A stretch of 64,000 nt of DNA from Streptomyces sp. NBC_00440 (GTDB lineage Bacteria > Actinomycetota > Actinomycetes > Streptomycetales > Streptomycetaceae), in the NCBI RefSeq assembly GCF_036014215.1, contig NZ_CP107921.1, forward strand, positions 496,001 through 560,000, given 5' to 3'. Below the pieces are notes generated by a model. The model was not told where the DNA came from and did no database searches. It saw nothing but the letters and a program-made list of their open reading frames with translations. Both the position numbers and the translations under genes were made by a program. Below are positions 34,926-44,243 of the stretch, piece after piece (position 1 is the stretch's first letter; each line of letters begins with the position of its first letter).

Positions 34926-35423
34926 GTGATCACCCAGCCAACCAGGCATTGCGCGGTGGAACTTCAAGCGCTGCCGTCCCGCATCGGGCAAGTCCGCAGA
35001 ATCGTATCGGCGCAGCTGCGCTACTGGCATCTCGATCCTCTGATCGACCAAGCAGCGCTGGGCGTCACCGAGTTACTGACCAACGTCCACCGGCACGCCC
35101 AGCCGGACAAGCTGTGCACCGTCGAGATGGATCTGCTCCTCGACCGGCTCACGGTCTCCGTCCACGACCACGACCCCCGGATGCCCATGGTGCGCGACGC
35201 CGAGCAGTTCGCGACCTGCGGGCGCGGGCTTTCGATGATCGCCGCTGTCAGCGAGTGCTGGGGCGTACGGCCGCACGGGGCGACGGGGAAGGTCGTGTGG
35301 TTCACGCTGCCGGCCGCGCCGCCCGCCACACCGCTCGCGCGCCGCACTGCCGTGTACGGAGCGACGACATCCGGGCCGTTCGCCGACGGCTGCCCGGCAA
35401 CCCGGCCGGCCCTGGTGAGCTGA
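34926..35423 (+). CDS. ATP-binding regulatory protein (RsbW/anti-sigma-type GHKL ATPase)
   Basis: A 165-residue protein from GTG 34926 (GGGGAG 8 bp upstream). The GHKL fold is evident: ALGVTELLTNVHRHAQ is the N-box with the Mg-binding Asn, DHDPRMP the G1 box and GRGLSMIAAVSECWG the G2 box. Streptomyces has dozens of these single-domain kinases; some phosphorylate anti-sigma antagonists. No cognate antagonist or sigma factor is adjacent. A terminator follows 18 bp after the stop. Confidence 0.9.
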   Translation: MITQPTRHCAVELQALPSRIGQVRRIVSAQLRYWHLDPLIDQAALGVTELLTNVHRHAQPDKLCTVEMDLLLDRLTVSVHDHDPRMPMVRDAEQFATCGRGLSMIAAVSECWGVRPHGATGKVVWFTLPAAPPATPLARRTAVYGATTSGPFADGCPATRPALVS

Positions 35424-35441
35424 CCGGAGACCGCACGGCCG

Positions 35442-35470
35442 TGGGGCCCGCAGCGTCACTGCGGGCCCCA
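35442..35470. terminator. Terminator hairpin
   Basis: A perfect 12-bp stem (TGGGGCCCGCAG and its complement) with a 5-base loop, between the convergent GHKL ATPase and SHOCT-protein genes. Confidence 0.8.
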
Positions 35471-35490
35471 TGGCGGGACGAGGCGACGGG

Positions 35491-35781
35491 TCAGCGGGAC
35501 CCGCCCTTGGACAGGGGACCGAACTGCTCGTCCAGGACGGACAGCCGGCGCCAGTACTCCTCCTCGTCGATCTCTCCGGAGGCGAACCTGCGGCCGAGAA
35601 TCGCGATCGGCGCGTGCTCGCCCTGGGCGGAGCTCATCCGGCCGGGGCCCTGCCACGGGCCTCGCCTGCCGCGCCACACGGTACGGCGCAGAACGGTGAC
35701 GACCGTGAAGATGACCGCCGCCCAGAGAAACGGGAAGAGCAGGATCCACGGCCCGGGTCCCGCGAAGGCCAGCGTGTTCAT
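35491..35781 (-). CDS. SHOCT-domain small membrane protein
   Basis: A 96-residue product. One N-terminal helix (WILLFPFLWAAVIFTVVTVL) is followed by a basic stretch and a C-terminal SHOCT motif (APIAILGRRFASGEIDEEEY, then WRRLSVL). SHOCT motifs are short C-terminal oligomerisation or regulatory segments. Function unknown. Confidence 0.88.
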   Translation of the reverse strand: MNTLAFAGPGPWILLFPFLWAAVIFTVVTVLRRTVWRGRRGPWQGPGRMSSAQGEHAPIAILGRRFASGEIDEEEYWRRLSVLDEQFGPLSKGGSR

Positions 35782-35891
35782 GTCGGTTCAGCTCCTCGGT
35801 GGGAAGGTTCCCTACTGGTTCCCTACTGCCTTCGAGCCTCTCGCGACGAGCAGCCCACGGCGTCGTACGGCCAGCGGCTGTGCGTCTGCGC

Positions 35892-35975
35892 CGACGGGAG
35901 TACGAGGGGGCCCGACGGGAGTACGAGGAGGCTCCGCGGGAGTACAGGACGGCTCCGCGGGAGTACGAGGTGGCT
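35892..35975. repeat. Four tandem copies of a 21-bp unit
   Basis: Units begin at 35892, 35913, 35934 and 35955 and share the core CGGGAGTAC; copies 1 and 2 start CGACGGGAGTACGAGG, copies 3 and 4 start CCGCGGGAGTAC. The array lies between the SHOCT gene start and the 3' end of the amidohydrolase gene. In one plus-strand frame it would encode repeats of a seven-residue REYE unit, but that frame runs antisense into the amidohydrolase gene and is not credible as a gene. Confidence 0.8.
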
Positions 35976-36006
35976 GCGCGCGACCGGCCGGTGAGCCTGT
36001 CCGGGC

Positions 36007-37641
36007 TCAGCTCTCGTGGACGCGCTCGCCGCCGATGTACGTCAGCGCCACGCCCGTGCCGCCGATCTCCTCCGGCGGTCCGGCGAACGGGTCGCGGTCG
36101 AGCACGGCCAGGTCGGCGAGGGCTCCGACGCGGATCGTGCCGCCGTCGTCGAGACCGTTCACCTGCGCCGAGCCCGCCGTGTAGGCGGCCAGCGCGGTGC
36201 CCAGGTCGAGGCGCTGCTCGGGCAGGAACGGCGGCCGGTCCTCACCGTGAGCGGTCCGGTTGACCGCGACATGGATGCCCTGGAGCGGGTCGGGGCTGCT
36301 CACCGGCCAGTCGCTGCCCGCCGCCAACGTGGCCCCGGCACGCAGCAGATCGGCGAACGGGTACTGCCGGGAGGCGAGTTCGCCGCCCAGGAACGGGATG
36401 GTGAGGTCGTCCATCTGCGGCTCGTGGGTCGCCCACAGCGGCTGCAGGTTGGCGATCGCGTCCAGTTGGGCGAAGCGCGGCACGTCGTCCGGGTGGACGA
36501 CCTGGAGGTGGGCGAGGTGGTGCCGGTTGCCGCGGGGGCCGTTGGCGGTCAGAGCGGCTTCGACGGCGTCCAGCGCCTCGCGGACGGCGCGGTCGCCGAG
36601 CGCGTGGAAATGGACCTGGAAGTCCAGTGCGTCCAGTGCGGTGACATGGTCCCGCAGCGCGGCCGGGTCGACGAAGCTCAGACCGCTGTTGGCGGTGGCG
36701 CAGCCGCAGGAGTCCAGGTAGGGGGCGGTCATGGCGGCGGTGAAGTTCTCCGTGATGCCGTCCTGCATGATCTTGACGGAGTCGGCCCGGAAGCGCCCGG
36801 CGCGCAGCTTCGTACGTCGTTCCACGAGTTCGGGGATCTGCTCGGCGCCCCGCGAACGGTCCCACCACAGCGCCCCGTTGACGCGGGCGGTGAGGCGTCC
36901 GTCGCGGGCGGCGGTGAGGTAGGCGTCCGAGACATCGGGGCCGCCGTTGAAGACGCCGAGGATGGCGTCCTGCCAGCCGGTGATCCCCAGCGAGTGCAGT
37001 ACGGCCTGGGCGCGCAGCAGCCCGGCGACGCGATCGGCGGTGGTCGTCTGCGGGACGAGGCGTGCGACCAGGCCGGTGGCGCCCTCCTGGAGCATTCCGC
37101 CGGGCGTGCCGTCGGGCTCGCGCTCGATCCGGCCGTCGGCCGGGTCGGCGGATCCTGCGGTGAGGCCGGCGAGTTCCAGAGCGCGGGTGTTGGCCCAGGC
37201 GCCGTGGTGGTCGCGGTTGAACAGCAGTACCGGGCGGTCGGCGACGACGGCGTCGATGAGCTGCCGGGTGGGCACACCGCCGGCGAAGGACTCCATCGAC
37301 CAGCCGCTGCCCGTGATCCACTCCCGCTCGGGGTGGGCCGCGGCATAGGCGGCGATCCGGCTCAGGTACTCCTTGAGGTCGGTGGTGCCGGTGAGGTCGC
37401 ACTCGCCCAGCTCGACGCCCGCGAAGACGGCATGGACATGGGCGTCGGTGAAGCCGGGGACCAGCAGCCGCCCGGCCAGGTCGACCACCTCCGTACGGGG
37501 TCCGACCAGCTCGCGCACCTCGCTTCCTCCGACGGCGACGATCCGTTCGCCGCGGACAGCCACCGTGTCGGCACCACGGTGGGCCGGGTCGGTGGTGAAG
37601 GCGGGACCGCCGGTGAAGACGAGATCGGCGTGGGTGGTCAT
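36007..37641 (-). CDS. Amidohydrolase family 3 protein (YtcJ-like)
   Basis: A 544-residue metal-dependent hydrolase from ATG 37641 (AAGGAG 6 bp upstream). Metal ligands are visible: GFTDAHVHAVFAG (HxH), the carboxylate/lysine region VKIMQDGITENF, HFHALGDRAVREALD (His), HHLAHLQVVHPDD (His) and AGSDWPVSSPDP (Asp). This is the YtcJ-type amidohydrolase 3 pattern. It probably hydrolyses an N-acyl or cyclic amide compound. An APC permease gene lies 122 bp upstream on the same strand, suggesting uptake and breakdown of the same substrate. Confidence 0.9.
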   Translation of the reverse strand: MTTHADLVFTGGPAFTTDPAHRGADTVAVRGERIVAVGGSEVRELVGPRTEVVDLAGRLLVPGFTDAHVHAVFAGVELGECDLTGTTDLKEYLSRIAAYAAAHPEREWITGSGWSMESFAGGVPTRQLIDAVVADRPVLLFNRDHHGAWANTRALELAGLTAGSADPADGRIEREPDGTPGGMLQEGATGLVARLVPQTTTADRVAGLLRAQAVLHSLGITGWQDAILGVFNGGPDVSDAYLTAARDGRLTARVNGALWWDRSRGAEQIPELVERRTKLRAGRFRADSVKIMQDGITENFTAAMTAPYLDSCGCATANSGLSFVDPAALRDHVTALDALDFQVHFHALGDRAVREALDAVEAALTANGPRGNRHHLAHLQVVHPDDVPRFAQLDAIANLQPLWATHEPQMDDLTIPFLGGELASRQYPFADLLRAGATLAAGSDWPVSSPDPLQGIHVAVNRTAHGEDRPPFLPEQRLDLGTALAAYTAGSAQVNGLDDGGTIRVGALADLAVLDRDPFAGPPEEIGGTGVALTYIGGERVHES

Positions 37642-37763
37642 GCGGTACTCCTTGGACTGGTACGGCTGATGCAGTTGGTGCGCCAGGTGCAGTAGTGCGA
37701 CTGATACGGCTGAAGCGCGGGCGGACGGCGAGGCCGGACGCCGTGCGGCCGGACGCGGTGAGG

Positions 37764-39242
37764 TCAGACGGTGGTGGGTCCGGGGCCGAGCAGGTCGAGG
37801 GCGTCGGCGTCGGTGGCCAGGCCGGTGCTGAAGTACGCGGACTTGCGGCCCCACTTGGCCCAGGCGGCCGCCAGCACACCGGACGCGACCATCAGGACCG
37901 GCACCATCAGGGCGAACCAGCCGTTGTCGGCGCGGAGCGCGAAGTGGTCGGTGGATGTGGCGTACCCCCAGCACATATAGCCGCCCAGCGCGAACAGCAC
38001 CGTCGCGCTCAGCGTGGGGACGACGACGGAGCCCAGCGCCTCCCGGCGGGCGCTGCGCAGCAGACCGCGGAAGCGTACGGCTGCCGCGAGTGCGGTGAGA
38101 CCGTAGTACAGGGCGACGACGATGCCTATGGCGTTGACCGCCGCGCTGATCAGATCACTGACCCTGGGGATGACCAGCGACAGTACGGCGACCAGCGCGG
38201 CGATCGCGCCGACCAGGAGTGTACCCGCGGCGGGGGTGCCGTACTTCGGGTCGATCCGGGTCCAGACCCGGCCCAGAGTGCGGTCGCGGCCCATGGCGAA
38301 CATCCCGCGCACGGTCGGGATGACGCCGGACTGCAGTGAGGCCACGGCGGAGAACATCAGCGCGACCAGAGGGAGCGCCGCCAGCGGCTGGTGGGCCAGC
38401 TGGTTGCCGAAGAAGGTCAGCCCCTCGGCGCCGTGGTCGGCCAACTGCCGGGGCGAGAGCACCCGTTGGAAGGCCGTCCCGCCGAGCAGGAACAGGGCCA
38501 GCATGGTGACCAGTGCGATCATCCCGCCCCGGGAGGCGTCGCGCGGGTCGCGGACCTCCTCCGAGACGCTGAACGCGGCGTCGAATCCCCAGTAGCAGAA
38601 GACCGACAGCACCATCCCCTGGGCGAGCCCCGAGAGGGAGGGGATGGTGAGGGGGTTGAACCAGTCGAGGGTGAAGGCATGGGTGCCCGCGAAGAGCCCG
38701 TACCCGCAGAAGCCCAGCAGTACCAGGTACTCGAACGCCAGCAGATAGCGCTGGATGCGGGCGGCGACATCGATGCCGGTGACCGCGGCGGCGGTGACGC
38801 AGGCCAGGACCACCATCCCGATCAGGGTGGTCTGCAGGGTGTTCCCGGGGTCCAGGACGAGTCCGGCAGCAGAGTGCAGTCCGGCCTCGCCCGCCAGTTG
38901 CAGCAGCACCGAGCCGGTGACGGTGGTGGTGTACGCGAGGAAGACCACGGTGCCGACGATGTTCACCCAGCCGGACAGGAAGCCCAGCCACGGGCTGAGT
39001 GAACGCCCCACCCAGACATAGCTGTTGCCGCAGTTGGGCTCGACCCTGTTGAGACGGGCGAAGGCCGCGGCGATGCCCAGGACCGGCAGGAAGCCCAGCA
39101 GCATGATGATGGGCAGGTGGAGCCCGACCACTCCGGCGATCAGGCCCATACCGATGCCGATACTCGATGTGGCGGCGGTGCTGGACGCGGCGATCACCAC
39201 GCCGTCCACCACGCCGAGGGACTTTCTCAGGTCTGCTGTCAT
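37764..39242 (-). CDS. APC-superfamily amino acid/amine permease
   Basis: A 492-residue transporter from ATG 39242 with about 12 membrane helices. The first helix has the broken SSTAATSSIGIGMGLIAGVV segment, followed by NCGNSYVWVGRSLSPWLGFL and VLSVFCYWGFDAAFSVSEEV, all hallmarks of the APC family. Its gene probably forms an operon with the downstream amidohydrolase; a TetR gene is divergent 114 bp away and may control both. Confidence 0.9.
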   Translation of the reverse strand: MTADLRKSLGVVDGVVIAASSTAATSSIGIGMGLIAGVVGLHLPIIMLLGFLPVLGIAAAFARLNRVEPNCGNSYVWVGRSLSPWLGFLSGWVNIVGTVVFLAYTTTVTGSVLLQLAGEAGLHSAAGLVLDPGNTLQTTLIGMVVLACVTAAAVTGIDVAARIQRYLLAFEYLVLLGFCGYGLFAGTHAFTLDWFNPLTIPSLSGLAQGMVLSVFCYWGFDAAFSVSEEVRDPRDASRGGMIALVTMLALFLLGGTAFQRVLSPRQLADHGAEGLTFFGNQLAHQPLAALPLVALMFSAVASLQSGVIPTVRGMFAMGRDRTLGRVWTRIDPKYGTPAAGTLLVGAIAALVAVLSLVIPRVSDLISAAVNAIGIVVALYYGLTALAAAVRFRGLLRSARREALGSVVVPTLSATVLFALGGYMCWGYATSTDHFALRADNGWFALMVPVLMVASGVLAAAWAKWGRKSAYFSTGLATDADALDLLGPGPTTV

Positions 39243-39356
39243 CGGACCACCACTGCTCTCGCTAGCGCCTCGGCAGGCACTGCCGTCGCCTGCCGGAGCC
39301 ACATGGAAGCGCGCCGGGTCTTACCAAGTCAACGCTGTTGTCATAAGGTCTCGGCC

Positions 39357-40142
39357 ATGACGGACGGAAGCGGACGGCAGGTCACGACCGGAGCGCGGAG
39401 GCGGCGCACCAAGCAGGGCACGGTGCTCTCGGAGAAGCTGATCGTGGAGACCGCGCTGCGGCTGATCCGGCAGCACGGCGGGGAGGCGCTGACCGTACGG
39501 AGGCTGGGCGCGGCACTGGGAGCGGACCCCAGCGCGCTGTACCGCTACTTCCCGAACACCGACGGGCTGCTGCTGGCCGTCGCCGACGAGCTGATCGGCC
39601 AGTCCTTCGCCGGGTGGGCGCCGACCGGGGACTGGCGGAAGGACCTGCGCGAGCTGGGGCTCCGGATGCACGCCGCCTATCAGGAGCATCCGCAGGCCGC
39701 GATGCTGGCGGCGCACCGGGTCACGGGGCGGCCGCACGAGGTGTACGCGGTCGAGTCGATCCTGGGGGCGCTGCGCGGTGGCGGCTTCCCGGACCTGGAG
39801 GCGGTGCGGATCTACCACAGCTTCGTCGACACCAGCCTCGCCTTCGCGGCACTGGACGCGAGCACCATGGCCCTGCCACCGCAGGCACGGGAGGCGGAGC
39901 GGCAGGTCTGGCACCGCACCTACGCTGCGCTGCCGGCGGGCAGCCACCCCCATATCGCGGCGACGTCGACGCTGCTGCTCGCGGAGATGCGGCGCACCGC
40001 CTACACGCAGAGCCTCGACCTGCTGCTGGAGGCGGCGTCGGCGCGCCTCGTCGTCCTGCGCGGAGCCGCTCAGCCGGAACGGGGAGCGAATGCCCCGGAG
40101 GCCAGGACCCACAGCCCGAGTGGTCCACGTAAGCCGGAGTGA
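39357..40142 (+). CDS. TetR-family regulator, probably of the permease/amidohydrolase operon
   Basis: A 261-residue protein from ATG 39357. The TetR N-domain starts near residue 25: KLIVETALRLIRQHGGEALT, VRRLGAALGADPSALYRYFP. The C-terminal half is helical and holds the ligand pocket; the last about 30 residues are polar and probably disordered. Divergent arrangement with the permease gene suggests local repression relieved by the transported compound. Confidence 0.9.
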   Translation: MTDGSGRQVTTGARRRRTKQGTVLSEKLIVETALRLIRQHGGEALTVRRLGAALGADPSALYRYFPNTDGLLLAVADELIGQSFAGWAPTGDWRKDLRELGLRMHAAYQEHPQAAMLAAHRVTGRPHEVYAVESILGALRGGGFPDLEAVRIYHSFVDTSLAFAALDASTMALPPQAREAERQVWHRTYAALPAGSHPHIAATSTLLLAEMRRTAYTQSLDLLLEAASARLVVLRGAAQPERGANAPEARTHSPSGPRKPE

Positions 40143-40202
40143 TCCACGCGAGCCTGAGGCGCGGTGGGACCTGAGCCGGGCCGGGCCGGGACTCCCCCGC
40201 CC

Positions 40203-41417
40203 TCAGCCGATGATCGAGAGCGGGTCGTCGAGGACCGGCTGCCAGGCCAACTCGGCCGCCCCCACCAGACTGTTGTGCTCCAGCGTGCACGGCAGGATCG
40301 GCACCCCGCCGCTGCGCCCCCACAGGCTCCGGTCGGCGACGACCGCGCGCAGCCGCTCCGGGTCCGCGTCGAGCAGTTCGCGGTGGAGCCCGCCGAGGAT
40401 GATGCGGTCCGGGTTGAGGATGTTGACCAGTCCGGCCAGGCCGAGCCCGAGGCGGTCGACGATCTCCTGTGCGGCGATCCGTACCCCCGGGTCGTCGAAC
40501 TCCGTACGGAGAATGTCGCGGGACTGCTGGAGCAGCGAACCCTCGGGGCCGGGGGTACGTCCGGCCGCTGTCAGGAAGGCGAGCGGGTCGGTCTCGACGT
40601 CGAGACACCCCCGGCTTCCGCAGTAGCAGGCGCGGCCCTCGGGGTTGACGGTGACGTGCCCGACCTCCAGGGCCAGCCCCGAACTCCCGGTGTGCAGACG
40701 GCCGTCGAGTACCAGGGCGCCGCCGACCCCGCGGTGCCCGGTGGCCACGCAGAGCAGGTGCTGCGCGCTGCGGCCCGCTCCGTGCCGGTGTTCGGCGAGC
40801 GCCGCGAGGTTGACGTCGTTGCCGGTGAAGGCGGGCCCGGTGATGCCTGCCGCGCGGACCCGGTCGGCGAAGATGTCGCGGACCGGGGCCCCCGCGGGCC
40901 ACGCCAGGTGCAGCGGGTTGAGCGCGGTGCCCTCCGGTTCGGCGACGGCCGACGGCACCGCGAGTCCGGCTCCGACGCAGCGCAGACCGCTGTCGCGCAG
41001 CAGCGCGGCCCCCTCGTCGACGACCGCGCCGAGGACCTGCGCGGGGTCGGCGGAGACCGTGACGCAGCCGGGCGAGGTGGCGACCGCCCGGCCGCCGAGC
41101 CCGACGAGCGCGGCGCGGAAACCGTCCGCGTGCACCTGGGCGGCCAGCACGACGGGCCCGCCGTTGTTGACCGACAGCCGGTGCGAGGGCCTGCCCTGGG
41201 AGCCGGCGGCGGCGCCGGGGCGCGAGTCGACCTGGATCAGCCCGAGCGATTCGAGTTCGGCCGCGACCGCGCCGGCGGTGGCGCGGGTGACGCCCAGCTC
41301 CGCCGTGAGCACCGCCCGGGTGGGCGCGCGGCCCGTGTGGACCAGCTCCAGCGCCGGTCCCAGCGCGCTGCGGCCACGCTCCAGTCTGGTCCGGTTGGTC
41401 GTCACCTTGCCGTTCAT
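40203..41417 (-). CDS. ROK-family transcriptional repressor
   Basis: A 404-residue protein from ATG 41417. An N-terminal winged helix (TRAVLTAELGVTRATAGAVA, AELESLGLIQ) is followed by a ROK sugar-kinase-like domain with a zinc motif CYCGSRGCLDVE and the signature LEVGHVTVNPEGR. The usual catalytic segment GNDVNLAALAE is present, but with the N-terminal HTH this is a NagC/XylR-type regulator rather than a kinase. It is divergent from an MFS gene, 87 bp between starts, which is its likely target. Confidence 0.92.
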   Translation of the reverse strand: MNGKVTTNRTRLERGRSALGPALELVHTGRAPTRAVLTAELGVTRATAGAVAAELESLGLIQVDSRPGAAAGSQGRPSHRLSVNNGGPVVLAAQVHADGFRAALVGLGGRAVATSPGCVTVSADPAQVLGAVVDEGAALLRDSGLRCVGAGLAVPSAVAEPEGTALNPLHLAWPAGAPVRDIFADRVRAAGITGPAFTGNDVNLAALAEHRHGAGRSAQHLLCVATGHRGVGGALVLDGRLHTGSSGLALEVGHVTVNPEGRACYCGSRGCLDVETDPLAFLTAAGRTPGPEGSLLQQSRDILRTEFDDPGVRIAAQEIVDRLGLGLAGLVNILNPDRIILGGLHRELLDADPERLRAVVADRSLWGRSGGVPILPCTLEHNSLVGAAELAWQPVLDDPLSIIG

Positions 41418-41504
41418 GGGGGCGAGTCTCCCATGATCCCGGGCGGTGGAAGACGATCCGGTACCGCCCTTGTTCCCGGCCACCGCTCCCCCTATCCTTC
41501 TTTT

Positions 41505-42728
41505 GTGCCGAATCTAAACAAAGTCGGGACGGTGCTCTCGGGAGGCCCCGGCGAAAACAGCGCCGTACCCTCCCTGCTCCGTCTGCGGGTCATCCTCACT
41601 GTCTTCTTCGCCCTGGACGGCTTCGTGTTCGCCGGCTGGGTGGTCCGCATTCCCGCGATCAAGCAGCAGACCGGCGCCTCGGCGAGCGCACTCGGCCTGG
41701 CGCTGCTGGGGGTGTCCGCGGGGGGCGTGATCACGATGATGCTGACGGGGCGGTTGTGCCGGCGCTTCGGCAACCACCCGGTCACCGTCGCCTCCGCGGC
41801 CCTCCTCTCGCTGAGCATCGCGCTGCCGCCGCAGACGCACTCGACGCTCGCTCTCGGCCTGGTCCTGCTGCTCTTCGGCGCCGCGTACGGCGGGCTCAAC
41901 GTCGCGATGAACAGCGCCGCCGTCGATCTGGTCGCCGCGCTGCGCCGCCCGGTGATGTCCAGCTTCCACGCCGCGTTCAGCCTCGGCGGCATGGTCGGGG
42001 CAGGGGTGGGGGGACTCGTCGCGGGCCGGCTGTCGCCGGCGTCCCATCTGCTCGGCCTGACCGTCGTCGGACTGCTGGTGACCTGCGCCGCCGGGCCCGC
42101 ACTGCTCCGGCACCCGGTCCCGGAGACAGCGAGGACCGCGGTACGGGACGCGGTGCCGCGGCGCCTCACCAGCCACACCGGGCGGCTGGTGCTGGTCTTC
42201 GGGACGATCGCCCTGTGCACCTCGTACGGGGAGGGGGCCATGGCCGACTGGAGCGCCCTGCACCTGAAACAGGATCTCCACGCGCATCCGGGGGTCGCGG
42301 CCGCCGCGTACTCCTTCTTCGCGCTGGCCATGACGGTCGGCCGGCTCTCCGGCACCGCGCTCCTGGAACGTCTCGGCCTGACCCGCGCCCTCGTCGGAGG
42401 TGCGACCGTCGCGGCCGCAGGACTGCTGCTGGGGGCGCTCGCACCCACGGTCTGGCTGGCACTCGCCGGCTTCGCGCTGGCCGGGCTGGGGCTCGCCAAC
42501 AGCTTTCCCGTGGCGGTGGCGCGGGCCGGCGCCCTGGCCGGTCCCGGCGGGGTCGCCACGGCGTCCACCCTGGGCTACGGGGGCATGCTCATCGGACCGC
42601 CCGTGATCGGCTTCGTCGCGGACTGGCTGTCGCTGCCGATCGCCCTCACGACGGTGGCGCTGCTCGCCGCTGTCGCCGCCCTGATCGGATACGCCACCCG
42701 CAACGCCTCGGCCCCTGAGGCCGTCTGA
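41505..42728 (+). CDS. MFS transporter (sugar/fucose permease-like)
   Basis: A 407-residue, 12-helix protein. GTG 41505 is the first start; it lacks a good ribosome site and could be leaderless or start later. MFS loop signals include GRLCRRFGNH between helices 2 and 3 and GRLSGTALLERLGLTR in the second half. The fold resembles YbjJ/fucose-permease-like carriers (FVFAGWVVRIPAIKQ start, ALCTSYGEGAMADWSALHL). Likely under ROK control. Confidence 0.88.
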   Translation: MPNLNKVGTVLSGGPGENSAVPSLLRLRVILTVFFALDGFVFAGWVVRIPAIKQQTGASASALGLALLGVSAGGVITMMLTGRLCRRFGNHPVTVASAALLSLSIALPPQTHSTLALGLVLLLFGAAYGGLNVAMNSAAVDLVAALRRPVMSSFHAAFSLGGMVGAGVGGLVAGRLSPASHLLGLTVVGLLVTCAAGPALLRHPVPETARTAVRDAVPRRLTSHTGRLVLVFGTIALCTSYGEGAMADWSALHLKQDLHAHPGVAAAAYSFFALAMTVGRLSGTALLERLGLTRALVGGATVAAAGLLLGALAPTVWLALAGFALAGLGLANSFPVAVARAGALAGPGGVATASTLGYGGMLIGPPVIGFVADWLSLPIALTTVALLAAVAALIGYATRNASAPEAV

Positions 42729-42769
42729 GGTCTCCCGAGGTCCGCGGAGGCACTGGCACAATCGCCCGC

Positions 42770-43516
42770 ATGGAACCCCTGCCGACCGACGTACTCGTCC
42801 CGGCCCTCGACCGCGAAGGCCGGCTGCTCGCCACGGCGGCCGCGCGAGTGGGCACCGGGGCCACGGTACCCACCTGCCCCGGCTGGCACGTACGGGACCT
42901 GCTCCGGCACACGGGCGCGGTGCACCGCTGGGCCACGGCCTTCGTCGCCGAGGGACACACCGGCTTCCGCCGGGCCGGCGCCGGACCCGCTCTCGACGGG
43001 GACGAACTCGTCGAGTGGTTCAGGGAAGGACACCGTTCGCTGGTGGCCGCGCTGACTGCCGCGCCCGAGGATCTGGACTGCTGGACCTTTCTTCCCTCGG
43101 CGTCCCCGCTGGCGTTCTGGGCACGGCGGCAGGCGCACGAGACCACCGTGCACCGGATGGACGCGGACACCGCGCTCGGCGCCGAACCGGGCGCTCCGGC
43201 ACAGGAGTTCGCGGCGGACGGCATCGATGAACTGCTGTGCGCGTTCCACGCGAGGTCCAGGAGCCGGGTGCGCACGGAGGTGCCGAAGGTGCTCCGGGTG
43301 CGGGCCACCGATACCGGGGACGTGTGGACCGTCCGGCTCTCGGCGGGACCACCACGGGCCGAGCGCACCGGCGACGGCGCTCCCGCCGACTGCGAGCTGA
43401 GCGGGGACGCCGCGCTGCTCTACGCGACGCTGTGGAACCGCCGGCCGCTCTCCTCCGTGTCCGTCACGGGCGACGCGTCCCTGGCCCGGCTGTGGCAGGA
43501 GACCTCAGCGATCTGA
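42770..43516 (+). CDS. Mycothiol-dependent maleylpyruvate isomerase-family protein
   Basis: A 248-residue DinB-like protein. Metal ligands of the MDMPI fold appear as LLRHTGAVHRW (His) and WARRQAHETTVHRMDAD (Glu and His); PTCPGWHVRDL at the N-terminus is the family signature. The C-terminal third is a beta-rich SCP2-like domain. Members use mycothiol as cofactor or detoxify electrophiles; substrate unknown. It follows the MFS gene by 41 bp and may be co-transcribed. Confidence 0.9.
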   Translation: MEPLPTDVLVPALDREGRLLATAAARVGTGATVPTCPGWHVRDLLRHTGAVHRWATAFVAEGHTGFRRAGAGPALDGDELVEWFREGHRSLVAALTAAPEDLDCWTFLPSASPLAFWARRQAHETTVHRMDADTALGAEPGAPAQEFAADGIDELLCAFHARSRSRVRTEVPKVLRVRATDTGDVWTVRLSAGPPRAERTGDGAPADCELSGDAALLYATLWNRRPLSSVSVTGDASLARLWQETSAI

Positions 43517-43517
43517 T

Positions 43518-43562
43518 CCGGGCGCCGGGTGGTCCGCGTGGTGGAACGCGACCGGTGCCCGG
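43518..43562. terminator. Terminator between convergent genes
   Basis: Arms CCGGGCGCCGG (43518-43528) and CCGGTGCCCGG (43552-43562) pair over 11 bases with one G-U type mismatch. They lie between the isomerase-family gene and the response regulator gene. Confidence 0.6.
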
Positions 43563-43577
43563 TGGCGGCCCGTGTGC

Positions 43578-44243
43578 TCAGCCCAGCCAGCCGGGGCGCA
43601 CCAGCCCCGACTCGTACGCCAGGACCACGAGCTGGGCCCGGTCGCGGGCACCGAGCTTCACCATGGCGCGGCTGACGTGGGTCTTGGCGGTGAGCGGGCT
43701 GACCACGAGCCTGCGGGCGATCTCGTCGTTGGAGAGGCCGATACCGACCAGGGCCATCACCTCCCGCTCGCGTTCGGTGAGTCCGCCGAGGCCGACGGCG
43801 GTGGCCGGTTCCTTGGAGCGCGCGGCGAACTCGGCGATGAGCCTGCGCGTCACGCCCGGCGAGAGCAGCGCGTCGCCGTCGACCACCGCCCGTACCGCGC
43901 GCAGCAGTTCTTCCGGTTCGGTGTCCTTGACCAGGAAGCCGGAGGCTCCGGAGCGGATCGCCTCGAAGACGTACTCGTCGAGCTCGAAGGTGGTGAGCAT
44001 GACCACCTTGATCCCGTCCAGCTCCGGGTCCGCGGTGATCTTCCTGGTGGCGGCCAGGCCGTCGAGCAACGGCATCCGGATGTCCATCAGCACGACGTCC
44101 GGCCGCAGTTCCCGTACCAGTGCCAGCGCCTCGGTGCCGTCGGCGGCCTCGCCGGTCACCTCGATGTCCGGCTGGGCCCCGAGCAGCGCCCGGAATCCGG
44201 CTCTGACCAGGGACTGGTCGTCGGCGAGCAGGACACGGATCAC
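43578..44243 (-). CDS. NarL/LuxR-type response regulator
   Basis: A 221-residue regulator. The receiver domain has the acidic pocket LLADDQ, phosphoacceptor Asp54 in VLMDIRMP, Thr in MLTTFE and Lys in LVKDTE. The C-terminal LuxR domain is GLTEREREVMALVGIGLSND then EIARRLVVSPLTAKTHVSRA. Its ATG overlaps the stop of the histidine kinase gene by 4 bp, so the pair is co-translated. Targets unknown. Confidence 0.95.
   Translation of the reverse strand: MIRVLLADDQSLVRAGFRALLGAQPDIEVTGEAADGTEALALVRELRPDVVLMDIRMPLLDGLAATRKITADPELDGIKVVMLTTFELDEYVFEAIRSGASGFLVKDTEPEELLRAVRAVVDGDALLSPGVTRRLIAEFAARSKEPATAVGLGGLTEREREVMALVGIGLSNDEIARRLVVSPLTAKTHVSRAMVKLGARDRAQLVVLAYESGLVRPGWLG

Noticed and set aside
35799..36263. 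Plus-strand protein containing REYE repeats from the 21-bp array
   Set aside because: It runs antisense into the amidohydrolase gene and becomes Arg/Pro-rich nonsense after the repeats; treated as a DNA repeat only.
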